A DNA stretch of 64,000 bases from NCBI GenBank assembly GCA_965222105.1, contig CBDCTQ010000026.1, positions 62,001-126,000 on the forward strand, in the 5' to 3' direction. The DNA comes from CALGLS01 sp965222105. GTDB lineage: Bacteria; Bacteroidota; Bacteroidia; Chitinophagales; Saprospiraceae. Of this stretch, positions 27,264 to 36,812 are shown piece by piece. Each line of letters starts with the position of its first letter. Within the stretch, counting starts at the first letter, position 1. The notes beneath the pieces are model-generated. The model was not told the DNA's origin and did no database searches. It was given only the letters and a program-made list of their open reading frames with translations. A program made the position numbers and the translations under genes.

Positions 27264-27928
27264 GAATTGGTAAGGGCATTGTTATCGTTTACCGGATAAT
27301 AAATGTTGTTGTTTTCGGGTTCTTTTAAGTCCAGCGCACTTACGATTGGGGTAAAGCAATAAGATGGATTGTCAACTTCAAACCCATCCAGTTCTGCCAC
27401 TTGCCCGATGATGAGATTGTTGGCACCTCCCGGCGCACTGTCATAAGGTATCATATCTTTGACTTTTGTTTGTTTCAGAGAAAGCCCAACGGTAATCCCG
27501 AGTACTTTGGTTAAGACATGACCGCGATATATCTTCTCCTTTGTCGATCCATCGGGCAAAGCCCATACATCTATTCTGGCAAGAATCCCAGTTGCTATGT
27601 GCCATCCGACAGATGACAAGGCGTTTTCCAGCCAGTCGTTTATATCAATTTCCCAGCCGTCATAAATTTCCCAGGTATTAACATCCGGGAGGACCAACGT
27701 AAGTAGCTCCTGATTTTGAAGGTCTGCATCCAACATTTTTCTTCCGACTCCTATTAGTTGTTCTTCATTGATTTGCGATCCATTCGAAATAGCTACATAT
27801 TCACAGTGTTCTAAATCCCCTAATCCGGCAAGTGAATTGTAAAACAGATCGTGATCGGGAAAACTGTGATCATTATCTGCAAAGGCATGATAATAGAGCA
27901 ACTGTTTGTTGGCCGGATTGAAAAAAAA
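27260..27928 (-). CDS. Fragment 2: middle region of the broken secreted protein
   Basis: Continues from fragment 1 (KQLLYYHAFADNDHSFPDHD). It has no recognised motif; it completes the hydrolase region (possible catalytic acid/His partners in this stretch cannot be assigned) and leads into the repeat part (PIVSALDLKEPENNNIYYPV). Ends at the C4 run. Confidence 0.55.
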
Positions 27929-29306
27929 TATCTTCGTAGTCTCTCAACTTTTCAGAAAATGACTTCACCTTGACACCCCCGATCCGCATGTTCAAAAGGT
28001 GTTTTAACATATGCTGAAGTCCAAGCGGAAAATTATTCCCCCGCATGGGCGCATCAAAGGTGATGAATTTTTTAGTCTGATGGTCTTCTCCATTATTTTC
28101 CATTTCACGCAAAGCCCATTTGCCCACCGGGCCGCCCATAGAGACCCCAACCACGATGTTGTCGTGGTCTTCACTGGGGCCTGGCTTTTGCGCATTGATC
28201 CAGTCGATGGCATCCTGTACACACCGGGCATTGCGGATCATATCATCGGTACCATCCAAAAAGTCGAGGTAGATGAGATCGATGTGGTTGTCGTCGAATA
28301 TATCTAAAACCGTGCTGGGGTTGCCGTCAGGCTCTTCGTCCAAAAATCGTAGCATTACCCTCCAGTTACGATTCCCGGTTTGAGGAGGATCGGCTCCTTC
28401 GATCACCAATACGGGGTTGCGCAATACGAAGGGGTCCCCCGGAACATAGCCATCACAGCCGAGAAAAACATTCAGTATAGCACCCGAATGTTCAGATGTC
28501 GGAGCTATTAAATGATTGGTATCTGGTACTGCACTATACCTGCTGGGGTCTGCCGATTCGGAAATATTGAAAAGACAATGACTCAACCACTCCGATCCGT
28601 CATTGAGGATGCATTTGATGACCAGGGTTTTGGTGCCTGCCGAACCATAATTGGCGGCAACCGGCACATCGGGTGTAGCGGCCTGCCAGCCCACTCCGTC
28701 GTCCAGATCGACAGAGATGGACTGTATGCCTGAGTCATGGTTGTTGAAGATCAGTTGACCAGGCACTACGAAGGAAACGCTGATACTATCCGATTCGGCG
28801 ATCAATGCCGAAGCGGCAAATACCGTATCACTCAGATAGGGGCTTTCCGGGCGGTTGGGCACATCGAATAGCTGACCACCGAGGGTATCGATCAGGTTTT
28901 CGTCGATGGCATCGGTTCTGAAATAGTGGTACTGTTGCAATAAGATGCCTATTGGAATCGGATCGCCGGGTTGGTAACTATCTACCACACTCATATAGAT
29001 GCTCGGGTCGGGGAGTTGTTCAGTACTGTCCAAAGCAGCGCTATGGAGGGTAGCATACGTCAGTCCGAAAAGCAGGTCTATCATCCGGGTAGTGTCATTG
29101 AGGGTACTACCGTCATATCGGTGTGGGGGCAATAAGGGAATGCCGTAGTCGAGCAAAAGCCCGCTGGTCACTTCGCTCAGGTCGAGCGGCTGGAAAACAT
29201 GGGCCCTGTCGGCTTCGAAGTTTTCTTCCACTTCGATTTCTACTTCCTGGGCCTGTCCGAAAAAAGACCAGAAAAGCAACAGGAGAAAAGGTGTTGTGAT
29301 TTTCAT
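27921..29306 (-). CDS. Fragment 1: signal peptide and alpha/beta-hydrolase domain
   Basis: Start at ATG 29306 (signal peptide ITTPFLLLLFWSFFGQAQ); a longer frame reaches 29357. The region around residues 330-460 looks like an alpha/beta hydrolase: VLVIEGADPP strand, DHIDLIYLDFLDGTDD-like segment (IDLIYLDFLDGTDDMI), and the nucleophile elbow IVVGVSMGGPVGKWAL (G-x-S-x-G). The part before it (about 20-330) has Ig-like beta strands. Reading breaks at the A8 run and shifts to the next frame. Confidence 0.65.
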
Positions 29307-29438
29307 GATGATCGTATTTTTAAGAGGTAAACAAATGCATTGGTTGGGTATAGGCATAGCCCATCCCTGTCGCAGAAGACTTCTATCTTCAACAACAACT
29401 CTAAAGGGCTGGAAATTAGCTTAACCTATTGTCTAGAA

Positions 29439-29993
29439 TCAGTAGTGGTATTGCGCATCGAAACGGCCTGAAGTGACTCGAATTCTAACGGTGTCTGTTT
29501 CAGGGCAATCTCTGTCGTCAATCAGAGAAAAAAAGAATTCGCCGGATACGATGTGTTCTTCCAAGTCTAACCGGGTGATGCTCAATCCTGAAGGTCTAGA
29601 AGAATCTAAAATGAATGTGCCACAGGGATTAGTAAAATCATAAAGTTTGGTTGAAAGACGAAAAGAAGGAGAATTAAGATCATCTGGATAAACATTACAA
29701 TGAAGAATAAAGGATTGGCTAATGCTATCCGCGGGAATCCAAAAGTCGGCTAAAACCCGAAGGTATTCTTCATCATCGTACTGTACGTCTACTTTGTCAT
29801 TAAATACGTTCAGGGGGTCGCCTTCGTCTTTGATATAAGCCACCCAGGGTTCCCCGTCGATCAGGCAGCCAAAGGTGTTGGCGCCTTCTGTGGTGGCGGG
29901 GGGCAGTTCGGTGGGTATTTCGTCTTTGCGGCAGGAGGAGACTGCTAAAATAAGTAGCAGCAGGAGGTAACACAGCTTTTCAATTTTTTTCAT
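29439..29993 (-). CDS. DUF6252-like lipoprotein
   Basis: 184 residues from ATG 29993 (the frame is open 11 codons further). Lipoprotein signal KLCYLLLLLILAVSSC, then NTFGCLIDGEPWVAYIKD, which is the typical start of DUF6252 domains in Bacteroidota, and beta-rich remainder to VTSGRFDAQYHY. A surface or periplasmic beta-sandwich of unknown function. It lies 130 bases upstream of the broken secreted hydrolase on the same strand and may be in one transcript with it. Confidence 0.75.
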   Translation of the reverse strand: MKKIEKLCYLLLLLILAVSSCRKDEIPTELPPATTEGANTFGCLIDGEPWVAYIKDEGDPLNVFNDKVDVQYDDEEYLRVLADFWIPADSISQSFILHCNVYPDDLNSPSFRLSTKLYDFTNPCGTFILDSSRPSGLSITRLDLEEHIVSGEFFFSLIDDRDCPETDTVRIRVTSGRFDAQYHY

Positions 29994-30022
29994 GGTTTGG
30001 TCGTTTTTGGTGTGATGGCTTG

Positions 30023-30058
30023 CCATGAAGGCGTAGCGGTAGCGAAGTCCTTCATGGT
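30023..30058. repeat. Dispersed 36-bp palindromic repeat, copy 1
   Basis: CCATGAAGG ... CCTTCATGG arms around GCGTAGCGGTAGCGAAGT. The same element with two substitutions lies at 53513-53548. Both are between genes. Confidence 0.6.
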
Positions 30059-30398
30059 GGCTTTAGAATTCGGCTACAAGTTATAAAAAAAAAAAACTAA
30101 TGTGTCAAGGGGTTGGGGCGGAAAAATTCACATATTTTTATTTTCAAATTGTATTTGTCTTTTTATCAGTGCTTTGTGGTGGTATAGGACAACAAATTGC
30201 ATTTTAGTTGTAAAACTCCCGGCCGCCGGCCGTTGGCGGGCCGCGAGAACGTGAGGCCTCCCTCGCGCTGGACACTTCCCTCCATTGAAAAATAATCCAC
30301 CGAGCCAAGCCCAAATTTCACCGAAGTTGGTATCTTCGCATCCCCAATCGAAGTAGCGACACAGGCAACTACCTGGTTTTCAGACCTTAGTTTCCATT
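30059..30398. other. Intergenic region
   Basis: Contains an A11 run near 30085, a GC-rich palindromic stretch (30220-30250, GGCCGCCGGCC and the 12-base GGCGGGCCGCGA motif) and no ORF. No convincing promoter for the following symporter was found. Confidence 0.4.
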
Positions 30399-31901
30399 AT
30401 GAATCCACTCAGTCCCCTGTTTATACTTGGCATCATAGCGGCGTATTTCGGCGTTTTGATGGCCGTTTCCTGGTATACCGGCCGCCGGGCCAGCCAGCAG
30501 GATTTTTTTCTGGCCAGCCGCCAGTCGCCCTGGTATCTGGTTGCATTCGGAATGATCGGCGCCTCTCTGTCGGGTGTCACCTTTATTTCGGTGCCCGGAT
30601 GGGTGGCCGACAGTCAGTTTTCGTATATGCAGATGGTCTTTGGGTATCTGCTGGGCTATCTGGTGATCGCCACCATTCTGATGCCGATGTATTACCGGCT
30701 CGAACTTACGTCGATCTACACTTATCTGGAAAAGCGGTTTGGGGTGGCTTCCTACAAAACGGGGTCGGGATTTTTTCTTTTGTCGCGCACCATAGGGGCT
30801 TCTTTCCGGCTGTATTTGGTGGCCATTGTGATGCAGCAATTTATCTTCGATCCGTTCGGCATTCCCTTTTGGGTGACGGTGCTGCTCACCATTGTGCTGA
30901 TATGGGTATACACTTTCAGAGGAGGGATCAAGACCATTGTCATAACAGACACCTTACAAACCGCGTGCATGTTGTTGGCGGTGGTGCTGACCATTGTGGC
31001 TATTGGCTCCAAAATGGACCTCGGCGTAGGAGAGCTGGTACAGGTGGTTGGAGAGAGCGATTACTCGCAGATATTCTTTTTTGAGCAGGGATGGAGTGAT
31101 CCCAAAAACTTTTTCAAGCAGTTTTTGGCCGGCGCCTTTATAGCCATTGTGATGACGGGTCTCGACCAGGATATGATGCAGAAAAACCTCAGTTGCCGAA
31201 CCATCGGCGAAGCCCAGAAGAATATGTTTTGGTTCAGCATCGTATTGGTTTTTGCCAATTTGCTGTTTTTGGGGCTGGGCGCCCTGCTGTACATCTATGC
31301 CGGACAGGTCGGTATCGACATGCCCACCAGGCTGGTGAACGGTGAACTCGTAGCCGCTACCGACCTACTGTATCCAACCATCGCGCTGGAACATTTGGGC
31401 ACCTGGATCGGCGGCATCTTTGTGTTGGGGCTGATCGCCGCTGCATACTCCAGTGCCGATTCGGCACTCACGGCGCTGACCACTTCTTTTTGCATTGACT
31501 TTTTGGATTTTGAAAAAAGAGATGCGCAAGCCGACGATTCCCGGCGCACGCGATTTATCGTCCATCTGGGGTTTTCGTCTTTGCTGTTTTTGGTCATCCT
31601 GGTCTTTTGGCTCATCAACGATCAGGCGGTGATCAAGCAAATATTCACAGTAGCGACCTATACGTATGGCCCCTTGCTGGGACTGTATGCTTTTGGTTTT
31701 TTTATGGACCGGGCGGTGATCGACCGGTGGGTTCCGACCATTTGTCTGGCCTCTCCGGTGGTTACCTTCTTTTTGAACAAATACTCAGAAATGCTTTTCT
31801 TTGGGTATAAATTTTCCTTTGAACTGCTGATACTCAACGGCCTGATCACCTTTCTTGGATTGCTGGCCGTCTCCTATTCCAAACCCGCTGATGAATATTA
31901 A
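30399..31901 (+). CDS. Sodium:solute symporter (SSS family)
   Basis: 500 residues with about 13 membrane helices. Family features: GRRASQQDFFLASRQSPWYL near the N-terminus, FGMIGASLSGVTFISVPGWV in the first unwound helix region, YYRLELTSIYTYLEKRFG, GLDQDMMQKNLSCRTIGEAQ and GLIAAAYSSADSALTALTTSF in the sodium-site helix. Imports a small solute with sodium; related Bacteroidota proteins are often sialic acid/sugar or amino acid carriers, but no neighbour shows the substrate. Single gene; the frame is intact. Confidence 0.93.
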   Translation: MNPLSPLFILGIIAAYFGVLMAVSWYTGRRASQQDFFLASRQSPWYLVAFGMIGASLSGVTFISVPGWVADSQFSYMQMVFGYLLGYLVIATILMPMYYRLELTSIYTYLEKRFGVASYKTGSGFFLLSRTIGASFRLYLVAIVMQQFIFDPFGIPFWVTVLLTIVLIWVYTFRGGIKTIVITDTLQTACMLLAVVLTIVAIGSKMDLGVGELVQVVGESDYSQIFFFEQGWSDPKNFFKQFLAGAFIAIVMTGLDQDMMQKNLSCRTIGEAQKNMFWFSIVLVFANLLFLGLGALLYIYAGQVGIDMPTRLVNGELVAATDLLYPTIALEHLGTWIGGIFVLGLIAAAYSSADSALTALTTSFCIDFLDFEKRDAQADDSRRTRFIVHLGFSSLLFLVILVFWLINDQAVIKQIFTVATYTYGPLLGLYAFGFFMDRAVIDRWVPTICLASPVVTFFLNKYSEMLFFGYKFSFELLILNGLITFLGLLAVSYSKPADEY

Positions 31902-32143
31902 AAAAGTACAATACCCTCATTTGAGCATTGTACTTCATATATTGAATCTCTAAACAAATACGCTTGGGTGCAGGAACTTGGGGTTTGTACTTCTTTGATG
32001 TCGTTCGTTTTGTTTTCGGTAGGTACCGAAATCTCTACGGAGAATGCGCAAAGTTGTTACAAAATCATTATACGAACAATATATATTTATGTTCTGGTAT
32101 GGAATAAAAGGCCATTGGTTGTTTTGGGTTAGAAAAGGTAGTA

Positions 32144-33467
32144 TTATTCGAATGCCAGATTCAGCCCCAGCCGCCCCGAAGTCATTTTGTGATCGAAGGG
32201 GTTGGCCAGCGCTAACACGTTATCCGATGCTACCAGCAGACGGACCGGACCCAGCTTGAGGGCCAGATGCATGCCCAGGTTGGAGGAGCCGTACACCTGG
32301 GAGCCGGTAAGGCCAAAGTCGAGCATTTTACCCAGATGAGCGGTCAGATCGAGGGCCAGCCCCGGATAGGCTTGCTTCCGATACCGTTCAAAAAACAGCA
32401 ACAGGCCGGCACTCACCAGGCGGTGGGCTTTGTATTGAGCGCCGAGGTATACCTTGGCAGGCAAAAAAGTAGTATACGATTTCTGCGTTTCCGCAAAATC
32501 AAAAATCGTAGAGAGGGTATCCAGGGTCTGGTCGAAGGAAACATCGTCTTCGCGAATCGACTCACCGAGGTCTACCCCTTCCAGCCGGTAGTGGCCGCTA
32601 CTGTGGTAATTGCGTGCATTGTTCTTCCATTTTATCTTTCCCAGGTCGATCAGACTGGCTGAAACCCGCAATTTGTCGTCCCACAAGGTCATATTGGCCC
32701 CCAGATCGAGGCCAACACTCAGGTTTTGGCTGAACCATTCGCCAACAGACATTTCCTCTCCATTGAATTGAAGGTCGAAGGAGTTGTCGTCGGCCAATCC
32801 ATCCAATGCGATCAGCCCGGCGGCATTGATTCGGTAATCGGTGGCAATGTCCAGTTGGTAGTATTCCGGGTCGGTAGTGAGGGTGGCGTCGGTTTTGTCG
32901 GAAGACAGGTTGGCGATGCCGCTCAGCAGTTTGAGGCGGGCACCGAGTTGCAGGTTACCGCGCTTTAGCGCAAAACCCAGAGCCGTTTCGCTGTAAAGAT
33001 TAAAATCGACGTCGGGTCCGACTTCCAGGGGTCTCGCCCAAAAATTCGGCATTGCCATACACCCCCAATTCCACCAATCCTTTTGGATAGCCCAGATAAG
33101 TGTTTCCCTTCAAGGCGTGACTGACCGACACCCGCCACTGTTTGCCGCCATATTGGACATGAAGAGTATACAGTTCGAAGCCCGCCCGCAGGAAATTGTA
33201 GTCATCCAGGTGGTTCAGCAAGGCACGGGTATTCAACACGGTAGTCCCTTCTGCATTTTCCGCAATCAAACTGTTGTACGCTCCAATCGAATTGGACAAC
33301 TGCACCCCAACTCCCGGAAAGGCATAGACAATGCGCTTGTCGGTAAAAAAAGAAGGATTGACCAATGTATTTTGCAATACACCATTGGCGAAATACAGCC
33401 CCATATTTTGAGCTTTCGCCAAATGGCATACCAGCAAGCAACAAACGAAGAGCAAACATTTTTTCAT
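32144..33467 (-). pseudogene. DUF5723-type outer-membrane protein with one +1 frameshift
   Basis: Signal peptide MKKCLLFVCCLLVCHLAKAQ, then NMGLYFANGVLQNTLVNPSF, the DUF5723 N-terminus, up to residue about 147 (GVYGNAEFLGET). Reading then leaves frame at a run of four C on the coding strand (33028-33031 on +); with one base fewer it continues as LEVGPDVDFNLYSETALGFA to the C-terminal strand GRLGLNLAFE. About 440 residues in all, with alternating strands of a barrel or lipid-binding beta fold. The lipoprotein gene upstream (33848-35380) is its likely partner. The single-base gain in a homopolymer suggests a sequence error. Confidence 0.75.
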
Positions 33468-33562
33468 AACATTATTTTTACAGAGTACCTTTTGATATGT
33501 TTTTTCTTTGACTTTACCCTATACTTCTCCAAGGTAAGAGCCTTTAGGCGTTTGTGAAATTG

Positions 33563-33651
33563 CCTGTCTACCGACAGGTAGAAACCTATATAAACCTGGG
33601 TTTAATTTGTCCGAAGGACAAAAAACCAGAATGTCCCGATGTATATCGGGA
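33563..33651. repeat. Three successive short hairpins
   Basis: CCTGTCTACCGACAGG (33563-33578), TTGTCCGAAGGACAA (33607-33621) and TCCCGATGTATATCGGGA (33634-33651). They lie between two minus-strand genes; no T run follows on the minus side, so they may be repeat elements or RNA-processing structures instead of a terminator. The remaining 33468-33847 spacer shows no gene. Confidence 0.55.
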
Positions 33652-33847
33652 TGTGTCCTATTGTGCCTATGTGTTTCAAAACCAACCACCGGAAGGTGGT
33701 AAAAAATCACAAATCTTGAAACTAATGCATAGTGCGGCTAACCCGAAATCGAAGATTCGACGAAGTCAATTATTGCACCATTTGTTTTTTGGTTTTTCAG
33801 GCGGGAAAAGTCTTTTACAAATGGTTCATTATTTCACGCCAGAAGTA

Positions 33848-35380
33848 CTAATCCTCCAGCACCACCCGCATCCCGGCTTTCACTCCAAGTGTGTGGGTGC
33901 TGAGAATGCGAACCGGCGTGTTGCCCTCATCAGCCGTCGAGATGGTAGCATTTACCAACATCCGGTTGGACTGTTGGAGCAGGCTCAGCCGGTGGGCAGA
34001 AAAGGGTATAAAGCTAACCGATTGTATGGGGTCTGTGACCATGCCTTGTGTATTGATGGCAGCACTTTTTACCAAATATTCCGTATCGGCGAAGAGGGAG
34101 TCTACTTTTTGGCCCGTTTCATCCAGAAAATACACCTGAAGGCCCAGTTCCACCGGTAACCCATTGTCGACGATCAGTTTGATGGTGGCCGATTCGACAT
34201 TGTCCAGGTCACCCAGATCGGTTTCCAGCGGTTCCTCAATTTCAAAGCCGGAAGCGGTTCCATACACAGGAAGGCTGGCTTTCAGCGAAAGATCGATCGA
34301 ACTTTGATCGGTCATAAATCCATTGGCCCCTCCAGATTGGTCGGGGTTGACAACAGCGGTCAGTTTGTAAGTTACACGTTGGGGCTTGGCATTGACGATT
34401 TCGGCAATATTGGAATTGGTGTTGTTGAATTCCAGCACCGTTTGTTTCGACTGACCCGTCTCGGTCAATGCCGGATACAGCAGGTCGATTCCCGAATCAA
34501 GCTGATCGCTTTCCAACAATATGCTTTCACCATCCGTTGTCAGCACCTCAATCTCGTCGATGAGGGCCCTGGTTGGGATACCAAAGGAGTTGTCGATGGT
34601 TAGGGTCAAGCGTGGATCGGCAAAGTTGACATCGCCCCCTACCCATTCGTCGTACAATTCGATGTGGAGGGTATCGTTGGTCAGGTTGAAGCTGTCCGTA
34701 GCCCAGTTTCCCTCGACGTAGCTGTAGGTCCAGTTTTCGGCCATTCCCATGATGGGGTCGATGAGTACGTATTCCCCGTTCGCCTTTTTAGCCTGGTAAT
34801 GGAGTTGCATTTTGCCAGCGTTTAGCGAAAGCGAATACCCAAGCATATCGATGGGTGGTATAGAAGCCGTGGCCGGTGAAGCGCCGGTGTAAGGAATGGT
34901 CTTGGTCACGTTGAATGCCTGGCCGTCTTTGGTCAGATTGGGCAGGGTGATCAGCACCTCGATGTCTTCGGTGTGGTTTGATTGCAGGTCGAAAGAAAGG
35001 ACACCCGATTTCAGGCGCATCTGGCTGACTTCCAGACCTTCGGCAAAGGGGACAGTGACTTCGGTATTGTTGTCGACAATTGCCAGCGGAAAGGTGGAAA
35101 GCAGGTTGTATTGGTTTGCAATGTTTTCAGAAATGGCATTGCCTTCATAAACCAGTTCAAGGGTGCCATCGGGGTGGACGGTCAGTTCGGAAATATCGCT
35201 ATCTGTCTGGTCAATGATCTCCTGAAGGTTGGTCGAACCGTTTACCAGCGGAAAAGCCAACTCCCCACTGTAATCGACCCCTTCAATGGGTTCAAAATCC
35301 TGGTAATTTTTGCAGGAAACTGCGAGAATGGCAATGACAATCAGCAGGTAGGTTCTCTCGACGGGGCAAACCGGTCTCAT
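33848..35380 (-). CDS. Large beta-rich lipoprotein, partner of DUF5723 gene
   Basis: 510 residues. Lipoprotein signal (YLLIVIAILAVSC, Cys 23) and then repeated Ig-like beta segments (YSGELAFPLVNGSTNL, LSFDLQSNHTEDIEVLITLP, VSFIPFSAHRLSLLQQSN). No enzymatic motif. It precedes a DUF5723 gene on the same strand, an arrangement I recall in Saprospirae, so the two may form an envelope complex. Anchored to the outer membrane by lipid, location inside or outside not decidable. Function unknown. Confidence 0.8.
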   Translation of the reverse strand: MRPVCPVERTYLLIVIAILAVSCKNYQDFEPIEGVDYSGELAFPLVNGSTNLQEIIDQTDSDISELTVHPDGTLELVYEGNAISENIANQYNLLSTFPLAIVDNNTEVTVPFAEGLEVSQMRLKSGVLSFDLQSNHTEDIEVLITLPNLTKDGQAFNVTKTIPYTGASPATASIPPIDMLGYSLSLNAGKMQLHYQAKKANGEYVLIDPIMGMAENWTYSYVEGNWATDSFNLTNDTLHIELYDEWVGGDVNFADPRLTLTIDNSFGIPTRALIDEIEVLTTDGESILLESDQLDSGIDLLYPALTETGQSKQTVLEFNNTNSNIAEIVNAKPQRVTYKLTAVVNPDQSGGANGFMTDQSSIDLSLKASLPVYGTASGFEIEEPLETDLGDLDNVESATIKLIVDNGLPVELGLQVYFLDETGQKVDSLFADTEYLVKSAAINTQGMVTDPIQSVSFIPFSAHRLSLLQQSNRMLVNATISTADEGNTPVRILSTHTLGVKAGMRVVLED

Positions 35381-35567
35381 AGTAAGTTAGTTTAGGTAAT
35401 TCTCCAAAAAAATGGCCTCTACCCGGCCAAAAAGCAACAATCAAGCCAGTCGGAGCATTAGTACCAAAGCGGGATGAACACCGGATTTGTAGCTCTGTTG
35501 TTAGAGGCTAATATAGCAAGTGTTAAAAATCGAAAATTGTGACAGTCGGAAAAGCCCTGTGGAGGGG

Positions 35568-35942
35568 TCAACGATTGGAAGATAACAATTGTTCTCCGGG
35601 CGAGGGTTCCTGTTCATCAATGCCCAGTTGGACTTTCAGTTCAACTTCATCGAAGTCGAGGTATTTGCTGTCGGTGAGCAGTTCAAAAATGAGGGGGGCA
35701 TTGAGGATGTTGAGTTGGCTGCGCAGCAGAAGCAGGAGCTTGAGGGAGCGGTTGTGGAGTTCGATCTGCTTGAAGATGATCTCGATTGAGAATAGATCAT
35801 CCGTCGGCGAAGGTTCGGTGGAATGATTTGCCTGACGGGATCGGCGTGACAGTTTTCCGAGTTGGTAATCGATGTATTGGATCCTGGAATCCAAAATTTG
35901 GAATACGTCATTGACCAATGACTTATCGGGTATGTTTTCCAT
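35568..35942 (-). CDS. Small helical protein A of the degenerate two-component cluster
   Basis: 124 residues, nearly all helix, no signal peptide. The N-terminus (LVNDVFQILDSRIQYIDYQL) matches that of the small protein at 37945-38322 (LSDVLSIIETKIQYLEHQS) position by position (D-V-x-x-I-[LI]-[DE]-[ST]-[RK]-I-Q-Y), so the two are diverged paralogues. They flank the kinase-like and receiver-like genes on the same strand. The amphipathic helices suggest coiled-coil interaction or Hpt-like helical bundles, but I see no phosphorylatable His in an Hpt context. Function unknown. Confidence 0.7.
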   Translation of the reverse strand: MENIPDKSLVNDVFQILDSRIQYIDYQLGKLSRRSRQANHSTEPSPTDDLFSIEIIFKQIELHNRSLKLLLLLRSQLNILNAPLIFELLTDSKYLDFDEVELKVQLGIDEQEPSPGEQLLSSNR

Positions 35943-36242
35943 GTTACGTCGGATATAGGTTTGCCGGTAAAGTTATGTGCTGTAAGCTGGGATTTTATGG
36001 CTTTATAGCTGTTTGCACAAAATCTTATAAACTTCGACGGGCACTCAATACAGGGTTTAACGCAGGTTTTTGGAATGTTTTGCGATTACTAGATAAAAAC
36101 GGCAAATAGTCTCAATTGTATTATGCAATGATAACATATGTTTTGCAGTAAATCAAGTTGTTTGGCCGAATATTTTATAACGTTGTTTTGCAAAAAACAA
36201 AAGCCTACTCGTTATAACTTACTGACAGTTAATATGTTGCAA
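35943..36242. other. Intergenic region within the cluster
   Basis: 300 bp, AT-rich, no ORF of coding character and no clear -7 element for the small gene downstream on the minus strand. Confidence 0.4.
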
Positions 36243-36647
36243 TTAATACACCCGTACAAAGATGCGGGGATATATTTGGTTCAAAAAAGCGGTTTTGGTC
36301 AAAGGCAGACGAATCGTTCCCGAAATGAGTGGTAGGGCGGCTACCCAGCCGGGGGGAATGTCCGTCGTATGGCCAATGAATATGGAGGTATCCACCTGAT
36401 GCGCATAATGAACCTGCCGGTAATAGCGGACAAAGTCCACGACCGGTTGCTCTCCGATTTGTTCATCCACCAGAACGACGTCTGGAAAACGATTGCGGGC
36501 CACGCGTTTCAGATAAGCCATTGCCTCTTCTGCGGAAGCCTCAAAATGCCCTTCTACCGGCAGGCAGTGGGAGGCGATCAACTTCTGATTCTCAACACTG
36601 CTTTTACAGGGTGGGCCTACAAATAAAATTCGGATGGGAGCTGTCAT
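36243..36647 (-). CDS. Degenerate receiver-domain protein
   Basis: 134 residues from ATG 36647 (frame open 14 codons more). It folds like a CheY receiver: IRILFVGPP, a central VVLVDEQIG with Asp61 at the phospho-acceptor place, IFIGHTTD at the Thr position and RLPLTKTAF with Lys118. The acidic pair that binds Mg after strand 1 (normally xDD) is replaced by GPP (residues 11-13). Phosphorylation would therefore be impaired. It follows the kinase-like gene 124 bases downstream in the same direction. Confidence 0.75.
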   Translation of the reverse strand: MTAPIRILFVGPPCKSSVENQKLIASHCLPVEGHFEASAEEAMAYLKRVARNRFPDVVLVDEQIGEQPVVDFVRYYRQVHYAHQVDTSIFIGHTTDIPPGWVAALPLISGTIRLPLTKTAFLNQIYPRIFVRVY

Positions 36648-36812
36648 GTCAGTCTTAATTTTACGCAATATCATTTCACATAAGTGCAAAGCATTTTGAA
36701 AATGTCTTGTTGGAAAAGGTGAAAAATTGTAAGAAAGATAAATTACCGGATAAACATAAACGAAGAAGAGAAGGCAGCAGTTGGCGTCAAAATTTTCAAA
36801 AACCCCGGATAG

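Larger units (their letters stand above)
24804..29306 (-). pseudogene. Secreted alpha/beta-hydrolase / beta-helix / T9SS protein, broken by three +1 shifts
   Basis: One gene of about 1,500 codons split over three frames. Reading continues smoothly if one base is removed at each of three homopolymers: A8 at 27921-27928 (giving DIFFNPANKQLLYYHAF), C4 at 27260-27263 (giving ALTNSGVTAVERFVASF) and C3 at 26212-26214 (giving AYISFGRFNNATKGLTL). Between the shifts there are no stops and composition stays coding. Order of parts: signal peptide, esterase-like domain with GVSMGG, unknown region, beta-helix, dockerin-like loop, type IX secretion sorting domain. All three shifts are single-base gains in homopolymers, so sequencing error is the simplest explanation; real recent decay is the alternative. 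Confidence 0.8.
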
